NCBI RefSeq assembly: GCF_016864575.1
Contig: NZ_CP044125.1
Span: 2,595,001-2,659,000 of the forward strand
Direction of reading: 5' to 3'
Length of the DNA: 64,000 nt
Source: Rhizobium sp. BG4
GTDB lineage: Bacteria > Pseudomonadota > Alphaproteobacteria > Rhizobiales > Rhizobiaceae
This document shows, piece by piece, positions 18,741 through 27,324 of this stretch. The position numbers were made by a program, and so were the translations under genes. The notes below the pieces were generated by a model, which saw only the letters and a program-made list of their open reading frames with translations, had not been told where the DNA came from and searched no databases. How positions within the stretch are numbered: the stretch's first letter is position 1; each line of letters starts with the position of its first letter.

Positions 18741-19742
18741 ATGATCCCCTTTTCCATCCTCGACCTCTCGCCCGTTCCAGAAGGCACGACCGTCAGTCAA
18801 TCTCTCGCCGGTTCTGCCCGGATGGCGCAGAAGGCGGAGGAATATGGCTACAAGCGCTTCTGGCTTGCCGAGCATCACGGCATGCCCGGTATCGCCAGCG
18901 CTGCGACGGCGGTGGTGATCGGCCATGTCGGTGCGGCGACGAAGTCGATCCGCATCGGCTCGGGCGGCATCATGCTGCCCAACCATTCGCCGCTCGTCAT
19001 TGCCGAGCAGTTCGGCACGCTGGCAGCGCTTTTCCCGGGCCGCGTCGATCTCGGCCTCGGCCGGGCGCCGGGCACGGATATGCGCACCGCCCAGGCGCTG
19101 CGGCGCAATCTCGATGCCGGTGCACAGAGCTTCCCGCACGATGTCGTCGAGTTGCAGCAGCTGCTCGGCGAGCCGGTCGAGAACCAGGCGATCCTCGCCG
19201 TTCCCGGCAACCGGAGCCATGTGCCGATCTGGCTGCTCGGTTCCAGCCTCTACAGCGCGCAGCTCGCCGCCATGCTCGGTCTGCCCTATGCCTTCGCCTC
19301 GCATTTCGCGCCGGATTCGCTGCTCGATGCGATCGATATCTATCGCAGCAAGTTCCAGCCGTCGGCCGTTCTCGATCAGCCTTATGTGATGGCGGGCGTC
19401 ATGGGCTCGGTGGCGCCGACAGACGAAGAGGCGGAGTATCACTTCACTTCGGCGCAGCAGCAGTTCGTCAATCTGAGGCGCAATGTGCGCGGCCAGTTCC
19501 CGAAGCCGGTGAAGGATATGGAGAGCTTCTGGTCGCCGATGGAGAAGCTCAATGTCGAGCATACGCTGCGCTACGCCGTTGTCGGTTCGCCGCAGACGGC
19601 GGAGGCGAAGCTCAAGGAATTCCTGAAGGAAACCGAGGCCGACGAGCTGATCATCTCCATGCCGATCCACGATATCGAGGCCAGGCTGAAATCGGTCGAG
19701 CTGTTCGCCGGCCTCGGCAGCTTCATGAGCGCGGCCGCCTAA
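18741..19742 (+). CDS. Luciferase-like (LLM class) flavin-dependent oxidoreductase
   Basis: 333 residues of the bacterial luciferase TIM-barrel family, of the alkanal monooxygenase-like YhbW type. Landmarks are [14 protein letters not shown] at the start, [43 protein letters not shown] and [13 protein letters not shown], which together form the flavin site. It would use reduced FMN (or F420) and oxygen on an unknown organic substrate. The stop overlaps the end of the convergent SH3 gene by 4 bases. Confidence 0.9.
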   Translation: MIPFSILDLSPVPEGTTVSQSLAGSARMAQKAEEYGYKRFWLAEHHGMPGIASAATAVVIGHVGAATKSIRIGSGGIMLPNHSPLVIAEQFGTLAALFPGRVDLGLGRAPGTDMRTAQALRRNLDAGAQSFPHDVVELQQLLGEPVENQAILAVPGNRSHVPIWLLGSSLYSAQLAAMLGLPYAFASHFAPDSLLDAIDIYRSKFQPSAVLDQPYVMAGVMGSVAPTDEEAEYHFTSAQQQFVNLRRNVRGQFPKPVKDMESFWSPMEKLNVEHTLRYAVVGSPQTAEAKLKEFLKETEADELIISMPIHDIEARLKSVELFAGLGSFMSAAA

Positions 19743-20293
19743 TCGCCAATCGTCTCGCCGGGATAGACGCCCCAGAGGGCGGCCTGCTCGACGAAGCCGG
19801 AGAGATCCTGGTGCGGCAGATCGATGGCGCACCAGCTTCCGTCGCAGCTCTTGATATGAACGAGGACGCGGGCCATCAGCTCGGCGGAGACCGCCGCGTT
19901 TTCGCGCGCCGCCTTGTGCAGGCTGGCCGGCTGTTTCAGCCACGGACCGATGACGGCGGTCCGGCGTGACGACAGCAGCGCGCGGTGCATCCAGCCGGAG
20001 ATGCCGTCGCTATCGCGCACTTGGCGCCAGTTATCGTATTCGGCGGTGATCTCCAGCGGCAGGCCCGATTTCACATAGATCCACTTGGTGCCGTAATCGA
20101 GCGACGGGCCGATGCGCATGCGCGCATTGCCGGTTTTCAGCGAGACGAAGCGGGGAACCGGCAGACCGGTCTCCCGGCCTTTCGTCGCGGTGTCGGGGAT
20201 GGCGGATGCCTCGCTGGCCATCAGCGGCGCAAGGAGTGAGAAGGCGAGGGCTAGAAGCCCTCTGGTGCGGCCGAGACGCAAGGGGATGCCCAC
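19739..20293 (-). CDS. Exported bacterial SH3-domain protein
   Basis: 184 residues with a signal peptide ([17 protein letters not shown]) and a bacterial SH3-like domain at about 45-110 ([20 protein letters not shown], then [20 protein letters not shown]). A second SH3-like half may follow ([15 protein letters not shown] ... [15 protein letters not shown]). Such domains bind peptidoglycan or proteins in the periplasm. It starts with GTG at 20293, one base after the ialB-like stop, so the two are one operon. Confidence 0.85.
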   Translation of the reverse strand: MGIPLRLGRTRGLLALAFSLLAPLMASEASAIPDTATKGRETGLPVPRFVSLKTGNARMRIGPSLDYGTKWIYVKSGLPLEITAEYDNWRQVRDSDGISGWMHRALLSSRRTAVIGPWLKQPASLHKAARENAAVSAELMARVLVHIKSCDGSWCAIDLPHQDLSGFVEQAALWGVYPGETIGD

Positions 20294-20294
20294 G

Positions 20295-20783
20295 TCAGTT
20301 GCACTTGCTGACCTGCTTCAGCGCGGCGGTGATGCCGTCGAGGGAATAGGTGTAGCTCGTATCGGTGCCGCGGCTGGAGGTCGCCTCCAGAACCATCTCG
20401 CTGCCGCCGCGCATGGCGCGGATCATCTCGGGCTCACGCTCCTCGTGCTGCATCCAGGCAGCGTTCTCGCGGGTGAACATCCAGAAGGTCTGGTCGCCGA
20501 TGCGGACCTTGACGCGCGAACTGTCCTTCAGTTCGTAGCCCATGCGGGCCTGCGGCTCGAACTGGCCCGAGGCGCCGGGGCCGACCATGAAGAAGTTGTT
20601 GCCGTGGCTGACGTTGGCAGGCGTCTGCCCGGTCGGCACCGTCAGGAGGTAGCAGACGGTCTGGCCGTTGGCCTTGTAGGAGTAGACGCCCCAATCGTTG
20701 AAGCGCTTGACCATCGAAGGCTGCGCTTGCGCGGCGAAGGCGCCGAGCAACGAAAAGGAGAGAACGAGAGCAAGTTTCTTCAT
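20295..20783 (-). CDS. Invasion-associated locus B (IalB) family periplasmic protein
   Basis: 162 residues with a signal peptide (MKKLALVLSFSLLGAFAAQA), then the IalB pattern: FNDWGVYSY, a central KDSSRVKVRIGDQTFWMF, the segment MRGGSEMVLEATSSRGT, and a closing YSLDGITAALKQVSKC. Two cysteines (near 44 and the C-terminus) could form a disulphide. IalB was named in Bartonella for erythrocyte invasion; in free-living relatives its role is unknown. The upstream in-frame extension is not used because the signal peptide begins at the ATG at 20783. Confidence 0.85.
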   Translation of the reverse strand: MKKLALVLSFSLLGAFAAQAQPSMVKRFNDWGVYSYKANGQTVCYLLTVPTGQTPANVSHGNNFFMVGPGASGQFEPQARMGYELKDSSRVKVRIGDQTFWMFTRENAAWMQHEEREPEMIRAMRGGSEMVLEATSSRGTDTSYTYSLDGITAALKQVSKCN

Positions 20784-20922
20784 GGCATATCCCCGCCGAT
20801 GGTGTGAAGGACGCTGGCCTGAGACAGACCGGCTGGAGGCAGGGGCATTGAAAGGCGGCAGCGTTACCGCTTCCTTAAAAACAGGCGGCGGTTCACGGAG
20901 CTGTGAACCGCTTTGATCCAGA

Positions 20923-21357
20923 TCACAGCAGAGCGGCAATCGGCGCCGCGCAGTTTCGCTTCAGCACGGCGTCGATCGACAGCGCGCCGGCACCCGATAT
21001 CGCCAGCACGAACATGCCGCCGGCGATGGCGAAGTCCTTCTCGAAATGCAGGAGTTCGTTCTGGCTGGTGAAATCCGTGTGGAAGAGCAGGGCCGTCAGC
21101 AGGCAGAAGGTGCCGAGCGCTGCGGCACCCAGCCGCGTTGCCAATCCGGCTGCGACCGAGAGGCCGGCGGCGAGCTGCAGCAGGATGACGCCGATGGCGA
21201 CCGGCAGTTCGAGACCGAGCCTGGCGAAGGTCTGGGCGGTGGCGTTGAAATTCAGCGCCAGTGTCGCGCCCTCATGCAGAAAGATCGCCGAGAGCAGCAG
21301 GCGTCCTGCAAGCAGCACCCTATTGGCGCCGGCGGATCGGGGGAGGGAGTGTTCCAT
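20923..21357 (-). CDS. DoxX-family inner-membrane protein, third gene of the ECF-controlled operon
   Basis: 144 residues with four membrane helices and the DoxX features RLLLSAIFLHEG near the start and LHFEKDFAIAGGMFVLAISG near the end. The ATG at 21357 is chosen over one six bases upstream because AAGGAG is then spaced 6 bases. It follows the TPR gene by 60 bases in the operon whose first gene is the exported MBL hydrolase. DoxX proteins in other bacteria work with thiosulfate oxidation or membrane-associated redox complexes; the role here is unproven. Confidence 0.85.
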   Translation of the reverse strand: MEHSLPRSAGANRVLLAGRLLLSAIFLHEGATLALNFNATAQTFARLGLELPVAIGVILLQLAAGLSVAAGLATRLGAAALGTFCLLTALLFHTDFTSQNELLHFEKDFAIAGGMFVLAISGAGALSIDAVLKRNCAAPIAALL

Positions 21358-21417
21358 GATCATCTCCTTGGGTGAGCAGGGCGAGCGGCAGCGCCGCCCG
21401 CCCCGGGGCAATCGCCG

Positions 21418-21903
21418 TCAGTTGCCGCCCCGTGCGGCGATCGCCTCTTGTAGGTCTTCAAGCTCCTCGCATCCCGCCGGGCAAAGCTGCTTCAGCGATG
21501 CGAGCTGTTCGTTCGCCTTGTCCGGTTTGCCGGTCTGCAGGTAGAGCTCGCCGAGGTATTCATGTGCCGCCTTGTGATCCGGCTGCAGCTCGAGCGCCTT
21601 GGTGTAGTAGGTCAGCGACGTTTCGTAGTCGCCGGTCATGCGCAGTGTGTAGCCGAGCAGATTGTAGACGTCGGCCTGCTGGTTATCCTCGGCGAGGCCG
21701 CGCAGTTCCGTGAGCGCCGCCTGATAGTCCTTGGCGGCGATCTTGGCGCGGACGGAGGTGAGATCCGGGCCATCGCCGGTCTCCATGTTGTCGACCGCGT
21801 AGGCGGGCATTGCCGTCAGCGCCGACATGGCGGAACCGGCTGCGGAAAGGGCGCAGAAGCCCATGACGCCGAGAACGGCGTAGCTGGTGAACGAGCGCTT
21901 CAT
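21418..21903 (-). CDS. Exported TPR-repeat protein
   Basis: 161 residues with a signal peptide ending near AMPAYAVDN and about three tetratricopeptide repeats (DYQAALTELRGLAED, ADVYNLLGYTLRMTGDYETS and HKAAHEYLGELYLQTGKPDKA). A short tail contains a possible disulphide pair (LCPAGCEEL). TPRs dock partner proteins, so it may scaffold the neighbouring exported hydrolase or the DoxX protein. It has a good GAGGAG ribosome site and lies 20 bases after the MBL gene. Confidence 0.85.
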   Translation of the reverse strand: MKRSFTSYAVLGVMGFCALSAAGSAMSALTAMPAYAVDNMETGDGPDLTSVRAKIAAKDYQAALTELRGLAEDNQQADVYNLLGYTLRMTGDYETSLTYYTKALELQPDHKAAHEYLGELYLQTGKPDKANEQLASLKQLCPAGCEELEDLQEAIAARGGN

Positions 21904-21923
21904 GACTGTTATCTCCTCAGGCG

Positions 21924-22898
21924 TCAGGCCTGGCTTGTCGGTGTGAAGGCATAGGCGTTTCCGTCCTTGACGAAGCTGCCGGAGCCGGGGAAGGGGAAGT
22001 GCGAGCCGCAGATGGCGATCTTGTCGGCGATGACGCGATCGATCAGCTTGCGGCGGCTGGTAATGGCGAGCGGCCCGTCCTGATCGTAGCTGCCCTGCCA
22101 TTCCGGATGCGGGGCGAGCAGGGCCGGCACGTACATGATGTCGGCCGAGACCAGCAGCTGGCTGTTTCCGGAGTTGACCAGATAGGTCGAATGTCCCGGC
22201 GTATGGCCAGGCGCCGAAATCAGCTCGATGCCGGGTGCCACTTCCGCGCCGTCCTCGACCAGCTTCCAGTTCTTCCATTTCGGGAAGACTTCGGCGATCC
22301 GCTTTCCGGCGCCCTTGCGGCCCTCGGGAAGCTTGTCGACCCGGCCGGGATCGGTCCACCAGTTATACTCGGCGGAATGAACGACGAGCTCGGCATTCGG
22401 GAAAACAGGTGCGTTGGAACCCTTTTCCATCAAGCCCCAGACGTGATCCGGGTGGAAATGCGAGATCATCACCGTGTCGATCTTCCGGTAGTCGATGCCG
22501 GCCGCCGCCATGTTGCCGGGCAGGTGGGTGGCGTTTGCCTGCCACTGGCCGACGCCGGAACCGGCATCCATCATGATCAGCCGCCCGCCGACCTTCAGCA
22601 CCACGACTGTCAGCGGGATCGGCATGAAATCGGTCGGCAGATGGGCGGCGGCCAGCGCCTGCTTGGTCTCGTCGACCGAGACGTCCTTGATGAAGGCGGG
22701 ATCGTGCGGCTTGCGCCAGATGCCGTCATAGATGGCGGTCACTTCGATATCGCCGACCTTGTAGCGATAAAAGCCGGTGGCCGGTTCGTCTGCCGATGCG
22801 GCGAAGGCCGGCGGTACGAATTCGAGCTTGGATGCGAGGCCGAATGCGGCTGCCGCGGCGGCCGAACCGAGCAGCGTACGGCGTGACATTTCGAACAT
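21924..22898 (-). CDS. Tat-exported metallo-beta-lactamase-fold hydrolase
   Basis: 324 residues. The N-terminus is a twin-arginine signal (MSRRTLLGSAAAAAAFGLA). The MBL metal site is complete: ISHFHPDHVWG (HxHxDH), a later histidine in APGHTPGHSTYLV, an aspartate in LLVSADIMY, and GSHFPFPGSG. Members of this subgroup cleave lactones, phosphodiesters or thioesters; the substrate here is unknown. It is the first gene of the operon with the TPR and DoxX genes, read from a promoter that matches the one before the divergent sigma factor gene. It is therefore very probably a target of that sigma factor. Confidence 0.9.
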   Translation of the reverse strand: MFEMSRRTLLGSAAAAAAFGLASKLEFVPPAFAASADEPATGFYRYKVGDIEVTAIYDGIWRKPHDPAFIKDVSVDETKQALAAAHLPTDFMPIPLTVVVLKVGGRLIMMDAGSGVGQWQANATHLPGNMAAAGIDYRKIDTVMISHFHPDHVWGLMEKGSNAPVFPNAELVVHSAEYNWWTDPGRVDKLPEGRKGAGKRIAEVFPKWKNWKLVEDGAEVAPGIELISAPGHTPGHSTYLVNSGNSQLLVSADIMYVPALLAPHPEWQGSYDQDGPLAITSRRKLIDRVIADKIAICGSHFPFPGSGSFVKDGNAYAFTPTSQA

Positions 22899-22967
22899 GG
22901 GGATGCCTCCTCTGGCTTGTCCGTTGTCTCAGCGGGACCGGGATAGGTTCGACGTCCCCGCTGCAGA

Positions 22968-22998
22968 ACTAGACCGGAGTGGCTGCGCGCTTATTCCC
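22968..22998 (-). promoter_or_regulatory. Predicted ECF sigma promoter for the MBL-TPR-DoxX operon
   Basis: Read on the minus strand: GGGAATAA (22998-22991), 17 bases, TCTAGT (22973-22968). The same two boxes with the same 17-base spacing occur in the opposite direction at 23086-23116. A start of transcription near 22961 would leave a leader of about 63 bases before the MBL ATG. Confidence 0.7.
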
Positions 22999-23085
22999 TG
23001 ATGTCAGGAATTTTCTCATCAAGCCGTTGAAAGAACTCGGCTATTTTTATCGCGGCGGAAATTGCGCAAAAAAATGCAGCGGGGA

Positions 23086-23116
23086 GGGAATAAAACGGCG
23101 CCCTCATCGATCTAGT
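23086..23116 (+). promoter_or_regulatory. Predicted autoregulatory ECF sigma promoter
   Basis: GGGAATAA (23086-23093), 17 bases, TCTAGT (23111-23116). It is an exact copy of both boxes and of the spacing found facing the other way at 22968-22998, while the spacers themselves are unrelated. Transcription would begin near 23123, about 67 bases before the sigma factor ATG. Confidence 0.7.
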
Positions 23117-23189
23117 CGATAAAGGGTCGCGTTGCCTGCAGGGCGCCCTGAGGATTAGAGTCGGCTGGGATGCAGCCGCAGGGGACGTG

Positions 23190-23930
23190 ATGACCCAAGT
23201 CAGTATTGCCGACCCCATTCCATTCGATGACCAGCTGGCCGAGGCCGTCCTGCGGTGGCGGCGCCGCTCGCGTTCGCTGGCCGGGCTTGTCAGCCGGCTG
23301 TTTGTCGAGGCCGCGTCGGTCCTCGTCGGCTATATGGAGATGGCCCGCGATCAGGGGCGCGCCCGGGCTGCCCAGCCGCTGCAGGCCGACCAGACGCTGC
23401 GCTTCCAGCAGAGCATCCTGCCGCACATGGATGCCGCCTATAATTTCGCGCGTTTCCTCAGCCGGGACCAGGATGCGGCGCAGGATATCGTGCAGGATGC
23501 GTTCTTGCGAGCCTATCGCAGCTTCGAGACATATCGGGGTGGTGATCCCAGGGCCTGGGTGTTTTCGATCGTCCGCAACTGCCATCTCGCCTGGCAGCAG
23601 CAGGGGCGGCGCAAGGCGCGTTTCGAGACGCCGCTCGATGGCGATGCCGGGAGCGAAAGTCCGGCGCACGAGATTGCTGCCGATGACGATACGGCGGAGA
23701 CGGCGATGATCCGCGAGAGCGAGTCCTCACGCGTACGCCATGTCATCGCCATGCTGCCGGAAGCGATGCGCGAGATCCTGGTGCTGCGCGAACTGGAGGA
23801 GCTTTCCTACAAACAGATCGCCGAGGTTATCGACGTGCCGATCGGCACCGTCATGTCCCGCATCGCCCGCGCGCGGCGCGAATTCGGCGAAGCCTGGGAT
23901 GCGTTCGAAAATGGCGGGGTCGGGGCATGA
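23190..23930 (+). CDS. ECF (extracytoplasmic function) RNA polymerase sigma factor
   Basis: About 246 residues. Region 2 is at about 75-140 (ILPHMDAAYNFARFLSRDQD, IVQDAFLRAYRSFETYRG, WVFSIVRNC) and region 4 is at about 185-240 (LPEAMREILVLRELEELSYK, then IGTVMSRIARARREF). An N-terminal extension of about 65 residues precedes region 2. The ATG at 23190 is preferred to the adjacent GTG because AGGGG is then spaced 5 bases. The stop overlaps the anti-sigma start by 4 bases. It should direct polymerase to its own promoter and to the divergent MBL operon. Confidence 0.92.
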   Translation: MTQVSIADPIPFDDQLAEAVLRWRRRSRSLAGLVSRLFVEAASVLVGYMEMARDQGRARAAQPLQADQTLRFQQSILPHMDAAYNFARFLSRDQDAAQDIVQDAFLRAYRSFETYRGGDPRAWVFSIVRNCHLAWQQQGRRKARFETPLDGDAGSESPAHEIAADDDTAETAMIRESESSRVRHVIAMLPEAMREILVLRELEELSYKQIAEVIDVPIGTVMSRIARARREFGEAWDAFENGGVGA

Positions 23931-24730
23931 GCGATACGCCGAAACAGGGCTGCGACCAGTGGGGACCGGTGCTGCATGCCTTCATCGATGGCGAGCTCGA
24001 TCTGGTGCGCGCAGCGGAACTGGAGGCTCATCTTGCGGGGTGCCCGGATTGCCGGGCGGAGATGGAAAGGGTGCGTGGGGTGCGGCAACGGATCGGGCGG
24101 GATGGCGTGCGCTTCAAGATGCCGGAAGAGGTGCGCGCGCAGGTGCTGACGGCGCTCTCGCGGGAGCAGGCCGCGGGCCTTCAGGCGCAAAGGCGCGTCG
24201 AGACGGCATCCCCATGGAGCCGCTTCTTCCGCTTCGTGCGCGACTGGAGCTTCGTGCCGTCGCTGGCGGCATTGGCCGCGAGCGCCATGCTGTTCGTCAA
24301 CGCACCGGCGCCAGAACTCGGCATTCAGGACCAGCTGCTCGCTAGCCATGTCCAGTCGATGCTGGCCGATCACCTCGTCGATGTGCAGACCTCGAACCAG
24401 CACACGGTCAAGCCCTGGTTCAACGGCCGCATCGATTTCTCGCCGCCGGTCAATGATCTCGCCAAGGATGGTTTCCCGCTGGTCGGGGGCCGGGTCGATT
24501 ATATCGGCGGCCGGGTGGTGGCGGCGCTCGTCTACAGGCGCAACGGTCACGTCATCAATCTCTTCGTCTGGCCGCAGACTGCGGGCAGACAAACGGACAG
24601 CGAACACGACGGCTACAACATGGCCAAATGGTCGGCCAACGGGCTGGTGTTTTGGGCGGTGTCGGATGTCAGCGCAGGAGACCTCGCCGCCTTCCGCTCA
24701 AGCTTCATGCGCGCCGCCGCCGGCATGTGA
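23927..24730 (+). CDS. Zinc-finger anti-sigma factor (membrane-anchored)
   Basis: 267 residues. The cytosolic N-terminus carries the anti-sigma zinc-binding motif H-x3-C-x2-C (AHLAGCPDCRAEM, about residues 37-49). A single membrane helix lies near 105-122 (FVPSLAALAASAMLFV), and about 145 residues face the periplasm with one YxxxxxHxINLFVWP-like stretch. It should hold the sigma factor inactive until a periplasmic or redox signal arrives. Translational coupling to the sigma gene (ATGA overlap) supports the pairing. Confidence 0.9.
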   Translation: MSDTPKQGCDQWGPVLHAFIDGELDLVRAAELEAHLAGCPDCRAEMERVRGVRQRIGRDGVRFKMPEEVRAQVLTALSREQAAGLQAQRRVETASPWSRFFRFVRDWSFVPSLAALAASAMLFVNAPAPELGIQDQLLASHVQSMLADHLVDVQTSNQHTVKPWFNGRIDFSPPVNDLAKDGFPLVGGRVDYIGGRVVAALVYRRNGHVINLFVWPQTAGRQTDSEHDGYNMAKWSANGLVFWAVSDVSAGDLAAFRSSFMRAAAGM

Positions 24731-24739
24731 CGCAAAAGA

Positions 24740-24763
24740 AAAGGCGGGCCTGAGCCCGCCTTT
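24740..24763. terminator. Bidirectional terminator between the anti-sigma gene and yebC
   Basis: A perfect 10-bp stem (24740-24749 with 24754-24763) with a CTGA loop is flanked by A-rich sequence on one side and T on the other, so it can stop both convergent transcripts. Confidence 0.75.
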
Positions 24764-24786
24764 AGAATGCCGTCCCAAAGGGGCGA

Positions 24787-25533
24787 TCAAGCCGAAAGCT
24801 TGGCCAGCACTTCTTCGGAGACTTCGAAGTTCGAATAGACGTTCTGGACGTCGTCGTCGTCTTCGAGATTGTCGATCATCTTGATCAGCGACTGGGCCTT
24901 TTCCTCATCAACAGGCACATTGTTCTGGGCGCGCCAGACGGCCTTGACGGTTTCGGCTTCGCCGAGCGTCGCTTCGAGCGCCTTGGCAACTTCGCCGAGG
25001 CTTTCGAAACCGGTCGTGATGTAGTGGCCTTCCTCGTCGGTCTCGACGTCGTCGGCACCGGCTTCGATCGCTGCTTCCATCACCTTGTCGGCATCGCCTG
25101 CCGAAAGCTTGTAGGTGATTTCGCCGACGTGATCGAAGGAGAAGGAAACCGAGCCGGTTTCGCCGAGTGCGCCGCCGGCCTTGGTGAAGATCGAGCGGAC
25201 ATTCGAGGCGGTGCGGTTGCGGTTGTCGGTCAGCGCCTCGACGATGACGGCGGTGCCGCCCGGGCCGTAGCCTTCGTAGCGGATCTGCTCGTAGTTCTCG
25301 CCGTCGCTGCCGGCTGCCTTCTTGATGGCGCGGTCGATATTGTCCTTCGGCATCGACTGGGCCTTGGCGTTCTGGATTGCCAGGCGCAGGCTCGCGTTCA
25401 TCGCCGGGTCGGGCAGACCGGCCTTGGCGGCAACGGTGATTTCGCGCGCCAGCTTGGAGAACATTTTCGACCGCACGGCGTCCTGACGGCCCTTGCGATG
25501 CATGATGTTTTTAAACTGTGAATGGCCAGCCAT
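24787..25533 (-). CDS. yebC: YebC/PmpR-family protein
   Basis: 248 residues beginning [18 protein letters not shown], the invariant start of the family. Further landmarks are [20 protein letters not shown] and the DVETDEEG and [17 protein letters not shown] segments at the end. Members are described as DNA-binding regulators and, more recently, as ribosome-associated factors that relieve stalling at proline stretches. yebC often sits directly upstream of ruvC; here it is separated from the ruv operon by about 10 kb. The start at 25533 is fixed by the conserved N-terminus. Confidence 0.95.
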   Translation of the reverse strand: MAGHSQFKNIMHRKGRQDAVRSKMFSKLAREITVAAKAGLPDPAMNASLRLAIQNAKAQSMPKDNIDRAIKKAAGSDGENYEQIRYEGYGPGGTAVIVEALTDNRNRTASNVRSIFTKAGGALGETGSVSFSFDHVGEITYKLSAGDADKVMEAAIEAGADDVETDEEGHYITTGFESLGEVAKALEATLGEAETVKAVWRAQNNVPVDEEKAQSLIKMIDNLEDDDDVQNVYSNFEVSEEVLAKLSA

Positions 25534-25706
25534 GGCACCCCTGTTCACGTCTCATTGTTCGGAATGGGCCGCCTTATAAGAGCGAAACGGGCCGTATTCA
25601 AGCGGAAAGCAGCTTTCGGCCCTGCTGCACAGGCTGTGCAAATCATCGGAACAAAGCCGGTGGACCTGACGTTTTGAGCGGGAAACGCAAACGGAAAGGA
25701 ATGGCC

Positions 25707-26210
25707 ATGGCAAGCTTCAGCGAAGCCCGCGAACATCCGGCACAGCAGCTCTGGGAGCAGGTGAACGGCATTCACGCCGGGATGCTCGGCGTCGACGGCG
25801 CCGACATGCATATGCAGCCCATGGCGCCGCATGCCGATCCGAAGACCAATACGATCTGGTTCTACACCAAATCCGATGCCGATATCGCCCGCGCCATCAA
25901 GTCCGGCGCCCGCGCGCATTTCTGCGTGGTCGGCAAGGATCACGACTACCATGCGTGCCTCGCGGGCAAGATCGAGGTCAAGGCCGATCCCGGCAAGGTG
26001 GAGGAGTACTGGAATTCCATCGTCGCCGCCTGGTACGAGAACGGCAAGAAGGACCCGAAGCTGACGATGCTCGCCATGCATGTCGACGACGCGGAGATAT
26101 GGGTCTCCACCGGCAGCAAGCTGAAATTCGGCTGGGAGATCGCCAAGGCCAATCTCGACGATGAGAAGACGCCGGATGTGGGGATCAAGCGGCATTTGCA
26201 GTTTGCTTGA
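25707..26210 (+). CDS. General-stress-type pyridoxamine 5'-phosphate oxidase-fold protein
   Basis: 167 residues of the split-barrel flavin-binding fold (Pfam Pyrid_ox_like, often called general stress protein 26). The conserved pattern NTIWFYTKSDADIARAIKSG ... AHFCVVGKDHDYHACLAG, with a final W-FG-W segment, is clear. It probably binds FMN, but no substrate is known. The ATG at 25707 is used because AAGGA lies 6 bases before it; the ATG at 25701 touches that site. It is divergent from yebC. Confidence 0.85.
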   Translation: MASFSEAREHPAQQLWEQVNGIHAGMLGVDGADMHMQPMAPHADPKTNTIWFYTKSDADIARAIKSGARAHFCVVGKDHDYHACLAGKIEVKADPGKVEEYWNSIVAAWYENGKKDPKLTMLAMHVDDAEIWVSTGSKLKFGWEIAKANLDDEKTPDVGIKRHLQFA

Positions 26211-26234
26211 CGTCTCGTAGGCGTTCTACCGCGC

Positions 26235-26355
26235 GGCCCCCTCATCCGCCCTTCGGGCACCTTCTCCCCGCTGGGGAGAAGGGGAGGTGGCGCAACGCTC
26301 GACTCACTCTCGACATCCCCCTCTCCCCTCGGGGAGAGGGTAGGGTGAGGGGGCT
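26235..26355. repeat. RIME-type palindromic intergenic repeat, copy 1
   Basis: A 121-base element whose ends are inverted repeats (GGCCCCCTCA and TGAGGGGGCT). Inside are two further hairpins built from CTTCTCCCC/GGGGAGAAG and CCCTCTCCCC/GGGGAGAGGG. A second copy with the same order of blocks lies at 31343-31455. This architecture matches the Rhizobium-specific intergenic mosaic elements. It directly follows the stress-protein gene and could fold as a transcription terminator for both flanking genes. Confidence 0.8.
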
Positions 26356-26372
26356 GCGGGCGCCGACCTTAC

Positions 26373-27218
26373 CTACTGCACATCCTTCATCACATAAATC
26401 TGCGGCTTCCGCGGCAGCGTCCTGAGCGACACCGTCAGCGTATCGTTCGGCGCATAGACGATCTCGAATTCCTTGCCGATCATCGACAGGAAGCGCTCGA
26501 CCGGCGGCCCGCGGCGGTGCATCGGGAGCACGATAGAGGAGCGCAGCCGCTTGATCACCCGGCTCATGCTGTCAGGGCCCATCGTCAGTCCGCCATCAAC
26601 AGGCACCATGACGATGTCGAGGCGGCCGATCTCGGTGTAATGGGCGTCCGTCAGTTCGTAATGCAGGTGGCCGAGATGGCCGATGCAGAGGCCGGCGATC
26701 TCGAAGATGAAGATCGAATTGCCGTCCTGCTGCGATCCGCCGAGGCCGTAGCTGAAGCGGATATCGGTGGTGACGTTGCGGATATAGGCGTCGCCGACGA
26801 CCAGATCGACCTTGGCCTTTTCGCCGGGCACATCGCTCCAGCCGTGCAGCACATGCTTGATCGCCGGATCCGGCGTCAGCGTGTAATGCGTCTGGTGCGC
26901 CTTGTTCATGGTGACGACATCAGGGGTCACCGAGGGCTGGTAGATGCCGTTGTAATCGGTGGCGATGACGATGCCGCCGGGCGTGTCGATCTCGAAGGTG
27001 GAGTGGCCGAGGAAGGTGAAGGTGACGTCTTCGCCTTCGGAGACGGCCGGGACGATGGGCGCGCCAGGTGAGAAGCTTGCGAACTGCGCCTTCGGAATTC
27101 CCTGCGCGATCGCCTGGCACTGGCTGACATTCTTACGCTGTTCCTGGGAGCTTGCTGTCTGCGGCAAAGCGAGCGAGGCAAGGCATGCGATCGCGAGGAC
27201 AAGACATTGCGGCTTCAT
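26373..27218 (-). CDS. Exported MBL-fold protein with a degenerate metal site
   Basis: 281 residues with a signal peptide (LAIACLASLALPQTASSQ). The MBL-like fold is recognisable (VTFTFLGHSTFEIDTPGGI, VGDAYIRNVTT, LGHLHYELT, VMVPVDGGLTM). However, the usual HxHxDH motif is replaced by NKAHQTHYTL, so metal binding is probably different from that of the hydrolase at 21924-22898. It resembles UPF0173/YtnP-type sequences only distantly. The reaction is unknown. Confidence 0.7.
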   Translation of the reverse strand: MKPQCLVLAIACLASLALPQTASSQEQRKNVSQCQAIAQGIPKAQFASFSPGAPIVPAVSEGEDVTFTFLGHSTFEIDTPGGIVIATDYNGIYQPSVTPDVVTMNKAHQTHYTLTPDPAIKHVLHGWSDVPGEKAKVDLVVGDAYIRNVTTDIRFSYGLGGSQQDGNSIFIFEIAGLCIGHLGHLHYELTDAHYTEIGRLDIVMVPVDGGLTMGPDSMSRVIKRLRSSIVLPMHRRGPPVERFLSMIGKEFEIVYAPNDTLTVSLRTLPRKPQIYVMKDVQ

Positions 27219-27324
27219 GCCACCCCTCCGGCGCTTTCACGGGTAGCCGGAAGGATGCGGCAAGGCGCCGCAGGGGTCCAGATGTGGGGTGCTCACGTTT
27301 GCGTGTTGGGGTGGTCGCCGAAGC

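Noticed and set aside
26221..26360. Repeated CCCTCTCCCC blocks considered as a CRISPR array
   Set aside because: The blocks are inverted, not evenly spaced direct repeats, and the same mosaic recurs at 31343-31455; this is a RIME-type element.
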